A DNA stretch of 64,000 bases from Pseudomaricurvus sp033283335. Lineage in GTDB: Bacteria; Pseudomonadota; Gammaproteobacteria; Pseudomonadales; Cellvibrionaceae. Each line of letters starts with the position of its first letter. Position 1 is the first letter of the stretch. The translations under genes and the position numbers were made by a program. The DNA lies in assembly GCA_033283335.1 (NCBI GenBank), contig JAWMQP010000001.1, forward strand, positions 930,001 through 994,000, in the 5' to 3' direction. Below, piece after piece: positions 26,689-33,068 of this stretch. The notes under the pieces are model-generated. The model saw nothing but the letters and a program-made list of their open reading frames with translations, ran no database searches and was not told the DNA's origin.

Positions 26689-26717
26689 AGTATAGGCTTA
26701 TGAGACTGTCACGGCAA
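26689..26717 (-). promoter_or_regulatory. Candidate ihfB promoter
   Basis: On the minus strand a -35 TTGCCG (26717-26712) and a -10 TATACT (26694-26689) are spaced by exactly 17 bases, about 115 bases upstream of the ihfB start and downstream of the sRNA terminator. Confidence 0.55.
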
Positions 26718-26762
26718 GTGACAATGTTGTCATATCCCTTATTCAGCCCTCGCAATCCCCAC

Positions 26763-26797
26763 AAAAAAACAGGCCGATTCCTTACGGAACCGGCCTG
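26763..26797 (-). terminator. Intrinsic terminator of the candidate small RNA
   Basis: A 12-bp stem (26770-26781 with 26786-26797, one G-U pair, UAAG-type loop) is followed on the minus strand by seven U (26769-26763). No protein gene on this strand ends nearby, and rpsA already has its own terminator, so this one marks an independent transcript. Confidence 0.85.
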
Positions 26798-26942
26798 CCT
26801 GTCCTTTTACGACTCAAATGACCTTCCAACGGTTGATACCACCAGACTTCCAGTCACTTGATCAGGCATCCTTACCTATCGCAAATCAGACGCTTCCCTT
26901 GACCCTTCTTGGTCAACTGAACTTCCCTGTGAACTTCCATGT
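26763..26942 (-). ncRNA. Candidate CsrB/RsmY/RsmZ-type CsrA-sequestering small RNA
   Basis: The region has no credible ORF but reads as a small RNA of about 180 nt. It has a -10 TATAAC just upstream (26953-26948) and an intrinsic terminator at the end (stem 26770-26781/26786-26797, seven U). Seven GGA motifs occur before the terminator (first G at 26938, 26926, 26897, 26871, 26851, 26827, 26804), most as AGGGAAG, TGGAAG or AAGGAU, with an eighth in the terminator stem. One sits in a perfect small hairpin, GACU-GGA-AGUC (26845-26855), the layout bound by CsrA/RsmA. An 18-bp GacA-like palindrome lies about 67 bases upstream of the predicted start. Inference from sequence pattern; no covariance search was run. 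Confidence 0.72.
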
Positions 26943-27000
26943 GAGTGGTTATATTGAACCAATCTGTTATTCGAATCTATTGGGCAATGTCTGCAAGTTG

Positions 27001-27018
27001 TGTGAGATATTGCTCACA
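27001..27018 (-). promoter_or_regulatory. GacA/UvrY-like upstream activating palindrome
   Basis: TGTGAGATATTGCTCACA is a perfect 6-6-6 inverted repeat. It matches the layout of the GacA box (TGTAAG-N6-CTTACA) with one symmetrical base change per arm. It is centred about 67 bases upstream of the predicted start of the candidate small RNA. Confidence 0.6.
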
Positions 27019-27088
27019 AACGATCGTACTATTTAGCTTTGACAGAGCTTTGCGCCTGGTCCAGCGGGCTCCCAGCAGGATTAGAGGT

Positions 27089-27120
27089 ACAAAAAAGGCG
27101 ACCCGAAGGTCGCCTTTTCG
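27089..27120 (-). terminator. Intrinsic terminator of rpsA
   Basis: AAAAGGCGACC (27093-27103) pairs perfectly with GGTCGCCTTTT (27108-27118) around a CGAA loop, followed on the minus strand by a U tract. It lies about 25 bases beyond the rpsA stop. Confidence 0.9.
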
Positions 27121-27143
27121 TCAGCACAGTAATTCTTATGGAA

Positions 27144-28826
27144 TTACTTGTCCTGGCTTTCCATCTGCGCCTTGATCAGGTCACCGATGGTGGCAGGAGA
27201 CGCTTGCTCCTGGGCCTTTTGAGTGTGCTCTTTAACAGCAGCGCGCTCTTCAGCCGCATCTTTGGACTTGACGGACAGGTTGATGGTGCGGTTCTTACGA
27301 TCAACGTTCAGGATCACCGCTTCAATTTCTTCACCTTCTTTCAGCGCGTTACGGGCATCTTCTACCTTGTCACGGCTGATTTCAGAGGCTTTCAGTACGG
27401 CTTCAACGTCGTCAGCCAGAACTACAATAGCAGCTTTGGCGTCAACTTCTTTCACAGTACCGGTAACGATGGAGCCCTTGTCGTTGGTGGCAACGTAGTC
27501 AGAGAACGGATCGCTGTCCAGCTGCTTGATACCCAGGGAGATACGCTCGCGCTCTGGGTCGATGGCCAGAATAACGGTTTCCAGCTCGTCGCCTTTCTTG
27601 TACTTGCGTACAGCGTCTTCGCCCGCTTCCTGCCAGGAAATGTCAGACAGGTGAACCAGACCGTCGATGCCGCCATCCAGACCGATGAAGATACCGAAAT
27701 CGGTGATGGACTTGATCTTACCGGAGATCTTGTCGCCTTTAGCGAATTGCTTGCCGAAGGCATCCCATGGGTTTTCCTGACACTGCTTGATACCCAGGGA
27801 GATACGACGACGCTCTTCGTCGATGTCCAGAACCATCACTTCCACTTCGTCGCCAACGTTGACAACTTTGGATGGGTGGATGTTTTTGTTGGTCCAATCC
27901 ATTTCGGAAACGTGTACCAGACCTTCAACGCCTTCTTCGATTTCCGCGAAGCAGCCGTAGTCAGTCAGGTTGGTTACTTTCGCCTTGGTGCGAGCACCTT
28001 CTGGGTAGCGGTTGGTGATTTCGACCCATGGATCTTCACCCAGTTGCTTCAGACCCAGGGAAACGCGGTTGCGCTCACGGTCAAACTTCAGCACCTTAAC
28101 GTCGATTTCGTCACCAACGTTAACGATCTCGGAAGGATGCTTGATGCGCTTCCAGGCCATGTCGGTGATGTGCAGCAGGCCGTCAACACCGCCCAGATCT
28201 ACGAAAGCACCGTAGTCGGTCAGGTTCTTAACGATACCCTTGATGGTCATGCCTTCTTGCAGGCTGGCCAGCAGCTCTTCGCGCTCGGCAGAGTTGGCTT
28301 TCTCCAGAACCGCACGACGTGATACCACCACGTTGTTGCGCTTTTGATCCAGCTTGATAACCTTGAATTCGAGCTCTTTGCCTTCCAGGTGGGCAGTTTC
28401 GCGTACTGGGCGCACGTCTACCAGAGAACCTGGCAGGAAAGCGCGGATGCTGGAAACGTCAACGGTGAAACCACCCTTAACCTTACCATTGATAACACCC
28501 TTAACAATTTCGTCAGCTTCGTGAGCTGCTTCCAGTACTTTCCAAGCTTCAGCGCGCTTGGCTTTTTCGCGAGACAGGCGAGTCTCACCGAAGCCGTCTT
28601 CTACGGACTCCAGAGCAACCTGTACTTCGTCGCCAATTTGCAGGGTCAGTTCGCCATTGTCGTTCAGGAACTGGGAGGCAGGGATAACACCCTCAGATTT
28701 CAGACCAGCGTGAACAGTCACCCAGTCTTTGTCGACATCGATAACAACACCGGTCACGATTGAACCAGGTACCATGTCAACGGATTTCAAGCTTTCTTCA
28801 AAGAGTTCTGCGAAAGATTCGCTCAT
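27144..28826 (-). CDS. rpsA: 30S ribosomal protein S1
   Basis: S1 binds mRNA on the small subunit and helps unfold it for initiation. The 560-residue protein starts MSESFAELFEESL and shows six S1 RNA-binding repeats, with the typical DYGAFVDLGGVDGLLHITDM, DYGCFAEIEEGVEGLVHVSEM and DFGIFIGLDGGIDGLVHLSDI blocks. The length is standard. Codon usage is highly biased, which produces a long spurious open frame on the opposite strand. An extended -10 promoter lies about 200 bases upstream and a strong terminator follows. Confidence 0.98.
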   Translation of the reverse strand: MSESFAELFEESLKSVDMVPGSIVTGVVIDVDKDWVTVHAGLKSEGVIPASQFLNDNGELTLQIGDEVQVALESVEDGFGETRLSREKAKRAEAWKVLEAAHEADEIVKGVINGKVKGGFTVDVSSIRAFLPGSLVDVRPVRETAHLEGKELEFKVIKLDQKRNNVVVSRRAVLEKANSAEREELLASLQEGMTIKGIVKNLTDYGAFVDLGGVDGLLHITDMAWKRIKHPSEIVNVGDEIDVKVLKFDRERNRVSLGLKQLGEDPWVEITNRYPEGARTKAKVTNLTDYGCFAEIEEGVEGLVHVSEMDWTNKNIHPSKVVNVGDEVEVMVLDIDEERRRISLGIKQCQENPWDAFGKQFAKGDKISGKIKSITDFGIFIGLDGGIDGLVHLSDISWQEAGEDAVRKYKKGDELETVILAIDPERERISLGIKQLDSDPFSDYVATNDKGSIVTGTVKEVDAKAAIVVLADDVEAVLKASEISRDKVEDARNALKEGEEIEAVILNVDRKNRTINLSVKSKDAAEERAAVKEHTQKAQEQASPATIGDLIKAQMESQDK

Positions 28827-29028
28827 TAGGACAACCTATAAGGTAACAGCAGAAGCCTACCGGGCGTCAGGATTGGTATTACCGGTAAACTTGCATACCA
28901 CACTGCCAGACGTGTGGGCCGATTCATATTGATAAAACCTCCGCCCGGGCTGGCTTGCACGGTGGTTTTACCTACTATCAAGGGACATACCCTGTGACAG
29001 TGGCGGCGGAGCATACCAGAGACAAAGC

Positions 29029-29034
29029 ATTATA
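29029..29034 (-). promoter_or_regulatory. Candidate extended -10 promoter of rpsA
   Basis: On the minus strand the sequence TTGCTATAATGC holds a perfect TATAAT preceded by TG one base upstream, an extended -10. There is no good -35. It would give an rpsA leader of about 195 bases. Confidence 0.5.
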
Positions 29035-29100
29035 GCAACATGTAACGCTCACCCTCTTGTCCTCTACTGAACGGGGATTTAAGCGACTGACAGAAAAGTA

Positions 29101-29245
29101 CGTCATTGCGAACGCAGTACCAAGTAGGCACCTAAAGGCAAAGCAATCCATGCCTGGCACAGTGCTGGGTTCATGGCCGAGCAGTAAGGGCTGTGAACCC
29201 GCTAAACATGGATTGCCGCGGAGCCTACGGCTCCTCGCAATGACG
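29101..29245. repeat. Palindromic dispersed-repeat-like element (145 bp)
   Basis: The element begins CGTCATTGCG (29101-29110) and ends with the exact inverse CGCAATGACG (29236-29245). Nested inside are AGCAATCCATG/CATGGATTGC (29142-29152 and 29208-29217) and GGGTTCA/TGAACCC (29167-29173, 29194-29200). This layout, with CGTCATTGCGA and GCAATCCATG as the tell-tale words, recalls dispersed palindromic repeats found in many proteobacterial genomes. It lies between lapB and rpsA and codes for nothing I recognise. Confidence 0.75.
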
Positions 29246-29279
29246 ACAGGTTGTTGCAGTGCGCGGCTTAAACTCGGAT

Positions 29280-30452
29280 TTACTCAACCGGTTTGACACT
29301 GCCCCAGGTTTTGCAGCTGGGACAAAGCCAGTGCATTTGCTGGCCGCCAAAACCACAGTTATGGCAGCGGTATTGATGGGAGACTTTCTGCAGCTGGCGA
29401 ATCACCGTGTCGGCCATAACCATCCCCTCTGCCGGGGAGTTAGTGCCCGCCAACTGCAATGACAGCATTTGCCCTGCGGTTTTCAGGCTGGGAGCATGCT
29501 GCGCCAAATATTGCTTGAGGAATTCGGCCGCCTTGGGTGCGCCCTCCTCTTTTGCCATCAGGTCTGCCAGAGTCATGGCGACTGGGGTTGAAGCGCCATG
29601 ATCGAGCAATTCCTGCAAATACACTTTCAGTTGTGGCAACCTGTCAGAAGCCTGATGGCAGGTGACCAACAAAGGCAAGGCTTCTGGCAGCAGGGCGGGA
29701 TCCTGGTAGAACACCTGTTTGAGCGCTTTCACCGCTTCTTTATTTTGTCCCAATCGATATTCCAGGTCTGCCAACAAGAGGCTGGCGCGGGCTGACTGTT
29801 TATCGGCCAGCATGGCAGCTTTCAAATGGCGGCGGGCAGCCAGGTAATCGGAGCGCCCCAAAGCCTCTTCGGCCAACTCACAGTAAAAGTGTGACTGCAT
29901 CAGCCGCCATTGGTCAGACAATCTGGAGAAGCGACGGCTGGGCAACTGGTTAATGGCATTGATGCCATTCTGCCACTCTTTCTCGTCCCGATAGATTTCA
30001 ATCAGATATTCCAGGCATTGCGTCCTGACCGGGTGAGTTGAAGTTTCCACCAGCTCCAATAACAGCATTTCGGCCCGATCCAGCAGCCCTGATTTAATGA
30101 AATCACGCGCCAGCTCCAGTTGCACCTGACGGGATTGTTCGGTTCCCAACCCAGGCCGGGCCAACAGGTTCTGATGAATTTTGATGGCCCGGTCCACCTC
30201 ACCGCGTTTACGCACCAGGTTCCCCAGGGCCAGATGGGTTTCCAGGGTTTCGCTGTTAACGTCCAGCGCATCAATAAAGGTATCGATAGCCGCGTCGGGC
30301 TGTTCATTCAGGAGATAGTTCAACCCCTGAATGTAATGCGGCTCCAGGGAAGGCGCATCGGAGTCATCCGGCAGCTGCCGGGAACGACGACCCAACGCGA
30401 AACCAATGGCAATGGCCACCAGTAACAATACCAACATCCCCCAGTCGATCAT
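29280..30452 (-). CDS. lapB: Lipopolysaccharide assembly protein LapB (YciM)
   Basis: LapB is an inner-membrane TPR protein that guides FtsH to degrade LpxC and so balances LPS with phospholipid synthesis. The 390-residue sequence has one N-terminal membrane anchor (MLVLLLVAIAIGFALGRRSR), TPR repeats from about 40 to 330, and the C-terminal rubredoxin-like metal site CHNCG...CPSC. It is of family length. It follows lapA, from which it is separated by an unusual minisatellite. A start at Met6 is possible. Confidence 0.95.
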   Translation of the reverse strand: MIDWGMLVLLLVAIAIGFALGRRSRQLPDDSDAPSLEPHYIQGLNYLLNEQPDAAIDTFIDALDVNSETLETHLALGNLVRKRGEVDRAIKIHQNLLARPGLGTEQSRQVQLELARDFIKSGLLDRAEMLLLELVETSTHPVRTQCLEYLIEIYRDEKEWQNGINAINQLPSRRFSRLSDQWRLMQSHFYCELAEEALGRSDYLAARRHLKAAMLADKQSARASLLLADLEYRLGQNKEAVKALKQVFYQDPALLPEALPLLVTCHQASDRLPQLKVYLQELLDHGASTPVAMTLADLMAKEEGAPKAAEFLKQYLAQHAPSLKTAGQMLSLQLAGTNSPAEGMVMADTVIRQLQKVSHQYRCHNCGFGGQQMHWLCPSCKTWGSVKPVE

Positions 30453-30470
30453 GCCTGACGTTACCTATTC

Positions 30471-30560
30471 CTTTATGACCATTGTATTTATGAACACTGC
30501 ATTTATGAACACTGCATTTATGAACACTGCATTTATGAACACTGTATTTATGAACATTGT
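30471..30560. repeat. 15-bp minisatellite between lapA and lapB
   Basis: The unit ATTTATGAACACTGC is present three times exactly (30486-30530), then with one change (30531-30545) and two changes (30546-30560). A diverged copy precedes it (30471-30485). It fills most of the lapA-lapB gap and ends about 18 bases before the lapB start codon. Confidence 0.95.
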
Positions 30561-30604
30561 AAGACCTGCTGCCCCCCAAGCTGCCGACTTTTTAACTGGC
30601 CCGC

Positions 30605-30937
30605 TTAGCGACTTTCCGCTGCTGCACGACCACTTACGGACTTGCTTGCCGGCACCCGCCTTAAACGCTCTAATTCCTTATCGCGGCGTTTTAGCTTGCG
30701 CTTGAGGGAAAGGTTGTGATTTTTAAGCCCAAGCACCGGCCACAGGCTGATCACGTAGCCCAGCGCAGTCCCCAGCGCAAACACACCGAAGATCATCACT
30801 CCCAGCGAGACCGCAGGCAAAGGAAAGCCCAATAAGGTCACTGTGACCTTCTGGGGGTTGTCGATACTAAACCAGATACCGAGCGCCAGCCCGACCAACA
30901 ACATCAACAATATCAGTAATTTTTTTAAAAAGGCCAC
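30605..30937 (-). CDS. lapA: Lipopolysaccharide assembly protein LapA (YciS)
   Basis: A small inner-membrane protein of the LapAB pair. It has two hydrophobic helices (LLILLMLLVGLALGIWF and VSLGVMIFGVFALGTALGYVI) joined by the conserved NPQKVTVTLLGF-type stretch, then a basic, coiled-coil-prone tail. I start it at GTG 30937 (GVAFLKK), which has GGGAG eight bases upstream and gives 110 residues, near the family norm. A longer frame reaching 31105 runs through the cmk stop region and is not supported. Confidence 0.88.
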   Translation of the reverse strand: MAFLKKLLILLMLLVGLALGIWFSIDNPQKVTVTLLGFPLPAVSLGVMIFGVFALGTALGYVISLWPVLGLKNHNLSLKRKLKRRDKELERLRRVPASKSVSGRAAAESR

Positions 30938-31013
30938 CCCTGACTCTCCCTTACGCTCACCGTACATTCGGCTGGAATCGCATCGAATCTTCGCGGACCC
31001 CGTCCGAGAACAA

Positions 31014-31685
31014 CTAATCTGCCATGCGACCCGCTGCCAAATCAATGACCGCTTGCAATACCGCCTCAATGGACATGGTTGTGGTATCCAGTTCAACTGC
31101 ATCATCAGCGGGCTTCAACGGAGAACTCGCGCGCTCTCGATCTTGCTTGTCCCGAACCTGGATATCACAAAGAATTTGATCATAATCCGCTGGCTGACCG
31201 GCCTGCTCCAGTTGCGTCACCCGCCGTCGGGCACGCTCCTCAGCACTTGCCGTTAAAAACACTTTGACGCTGGCCTGCGGAAAGACGGTGGTGCCCATAT
31301 CGCGACCATCGGCGACCAGGCCCGGCGGCTGGGCAAAATCCCGCTGCCGTTGCAGCAGTGCAGCCCGCACGGCCTGGCTGGCTGCAACTCGCGAGGCATT
31401 CATGCCGACTCTCTCCTGACGAATAGCCTCGGTAACATCCTCGCCTGCCAATAGCACCTGCACCCCCCGATCAGAGGGTTGAAACACAGTATCCAGTTCA
31501 GACGCCACCCTGGCCAGCGCCTCATCATCGGCAAAGTCCACCGCCTGCTTTTCAGCCGCCAGCGCTGTCAAACGATACAAGGCGCCGCTGTCCAACAGAT
31601 TAAAGCCCAATCTCCTGGCCAAGAGTTGGCATATCGTTCCCTTACCGGCCCCGCTGGGACCATCAATAGTGATTACCTGTGTCAT
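31014..31685 (-). CDS. cmk: Cytidylate kinase
   Basis: This cytoplasmic kinase phosphorylates CMP and dCMP. The sequence begins VITIDGPSGAGKGTICQLLA with the Walker A P-loop, followed by LDSGALYR and, further on, VADGRDMGTTVFP and RRRVTQLE, all family hallmarks. It has 223 residues, the usual size. It begins three bases after pyrF ends, so the two are very likely co-transcribed. In most relatives cmk directly precedes rpsA; here lapA and lapB intervene. Confidence 0.97.
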   Translation of the reverse strand: MTQVITIDGPSGAGKGTICQLLARRLGFNLLDSGALYRLTALAAEKQAVDFADDEALARVASELDTVFQPSDRGVQVLLAGEDVTEAIRQERVGMNASRVAASQAVRAALLQRQRDFAQPPGLVADGRDMGTTVFPQASVKVFLTASAEERARRRVTQLEQAGQPADYDQILCDIQVRDKQDRERASSPLKPADDAVELDTTTMSIEAVLQAVIDLAAGRMAD

Positions 31686-31688
31686 GTG

Positions 31689-32420
31689 TTATCCCAGAGA
31701 TTCCGCAATATCACGACAGGCGATCACCGGATCTGCCGCTTGAGTGATGGGGCGACCAATAACAAGATAGTGGCTGCCCGCTGCTACCGCGTCCTGCGGC
31801 GTCACAATACGGCGTTGATCGTCCGCAGCGCTGTCTGCAGGGCGGATACCGGGCGTCACCAGGCAGAAATCGCTGCCCAGCTCTCGATTCAACATACCCG
31901 CCTCCTGGGCAGAACACACCACACCATCCATCCCACTGCGCTGGGCCAGAGAGGCTAAATGCAACACTTGCTCCCTGGGCTCTCGGGTAATACCAATCTG
32001 GGCGAGGTCCGCCGCCTCCATGCTGGTCAGAACGGTAACCGCAATCAAAATCGGGCTGGCGCCTGAGCGCTTTTCAAGTTCGTTACGCGCAGCCGCCATC
32101 ATCCGCTCACCGCCACTGGCGTGGACGTTCACCATCCACACGCCCAGCTCTGCTGCCGCTTTGACGGCCTTGGCTGTGGTGTTAGGAATGTCGTGGAATT
32201 TCAGATCCAGAAAGACCTCAAACCCCTTCCCCATCAGCCCCTCAACCACCTGGGGACCGGCTGCCGTAAATAATTCCTTACCAACTTTCAGGCGACAAAG
32301 CTGAGGGTCGAGTCGGTCGGCCATCGCCAGGCAGGCTTGGGGGTTATCGAAGTCCATGGCCACCACAATGCGGGGGCCCTGTACCGAGATGGGTGAAAGT
32401 TCCGAGACGGGTGAGGTCAT
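31689..32420 (-). CDS. pyrF: Orotidine 5'-phosphate decarboxylase
   Basis: PyrF makes UMP from OMP, the last step of pyrimidine synthesis. The 243-residue TIM-barrel protein has IVVAMDFDN, the lysine strand LKVGKELF, the active-site block FLDLKFHDIPNT (D-x-K-x-x-D), and the phosphate motif LVTPGIRP. Pairing with cmk links two pyrimidine-nucleotide steps. In many relatives pyrF follows lapB instead. Confidence 0.96.
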   Translation of the reverse strand: MTSPVSELSPISVQGPRIVVAMDFDNPQACLAMADRLDPQLCRLKVGKELFTAAGPQVVEGLMGKGFEVFLDLKFHDIPNTTAKAVKAAAELGVWMVNVHASGGERMMAAARNELEKRSGASPILIAVTVLTSMEAADLAQIGITREPREQVLHLASLAQRSGMDGVVCSAQEAGMLNRELGSDFCLVTPGIRPADSAADDQRRIVTPQDAVAAGSHYLVIGRPITQAADPVIACRDIAESLG

Positions 32421-32626
32421 GAGAGTTTTACCTTCGTTACAACTGGTAAGTGAATATGTCCAATGGGGCGAAATTGTACCTTGACCGTGAAGTGCGAGCG
32501 AGTTTCTTCACATATGGGTGATTTTCATGCTTTTTTCCAGATTGATTTTACCTAAAGCTAGGTTAGGCTAAACGCGCAACACGGATGTACGTTTATTGAT
32601 TTTTAACCCAATTAAAAGGATTTATT

Positions 32627-32950
32627 ATGAATCAGATCTTTCGCCTCGCCCCCGCCCTGCTGGTACTGGCCACCTTGTGCCTGGGCAGTATGGCCGGCCA
32701 CGCCGAGCCCACCTCACATACGCAACCCGCCAAGGCTGCAGCCAGTCAATCTGCAACCGTTAACATTAACACCGCTTCGGCCGAAGAGATTGCCAGCTCG
32801 CTGAAAGGTATTGGCTTAAAGAAAGCCCAGGCCATAGTGGCCTGGCGTGAAGCCCATGGGAAATTTACCAGCGAGCAGGGCTTACTGGACGTTAAGGGTA
32901 TTGGCGAGTCGACTCTGGCCAAAAATGCGGGTTTGATTTCAGTTCAGTAA
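32627..32950 (+). CDS. Secreted ComEA-family helix-hairpin-helix protein
   Basis: The 107-residue protein has a signal peptide (LAPALLVLATLCLGSMAGHA, cleavage near residue 27), a short Ala/Thr-rich linker and a C-terminal double helix-hairpin-helix (VNINTASAEEIASSLKGIGLKKAQAIV...LLDVKGIGESTL, read in segments). Proteins of this kind bind double-stranded DNA in the periplasm during natural transformation; many gammaproteobacteria have such a stand-alone short form. AAAGGA lies seven bases before the ATG. A strong hairpin follows the gene. Confidence 0.9.
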   Translation: MNQIFRLAPALLVLATLCLGSMAGHAEPTSHTQPAKAAASQSATVNINTASAEEIASSLKGIGLKKAQAIVAWREAHGKFTSEQGLLDVKGIGESTLAKNAGLISVQ

Positions 32951-32982
32951 CTATCAGTAACCTTCATCAGTAGCCCTAACCC

Positions 32983-33012
32983 CAATGGGCCGCTCAGTAC
33001 GGCGGCCCATTG
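32983..33012. terminator. Strong hairpin between comEA-like gene and aroA (convergent)
   Basis: CAATGGGCCGC (32983-32993) pairs perfectly over 11 bp with GCGGCCCATTG (33002-33012). It has no clear U tract, but the position between converging genes fits a shared terminator. Its right arm overlaps the first copy of the 16-bp repeat. Confidence 0.6.
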
Positions 33013-33066
33013 CATTGGTCTTACATTGCATTGGTCTTACATTGCATTGGTCTTACATTACACTGG
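33009..33066. repeat. 16-bp tandem repeat after aroA stop
   Basis: ATTGCATTGGTCTTAC occurs three times exactly (33009-33024, 33025-33040, 33041-33056), followed by a decayed partial copy (33057-33066). It ends two bases before the aroA stop codon. Confidence 0.95.
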
Positions 33067-33068
33067 TT

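Noticed and set aside
27039..28322. Long plus-strand open frame (427 codons) opposite rpsA
   Set aside because: It mirrors the strongly biased codons of rpsA, has no ribosome binding site and no recognisable domain.
30471..30560. Possible CRISPR array
   Set aside because: The repeats are directly tandem with no spacers and no cas genes are nearby.
30364..30579. Frame coding for repeated SVHKC-type peptides (minus) and MNTAF-type peptides (plus)
   Set aside because: Both are by-products of the 15-bp repeat, which keeps any frame open; no start signals.
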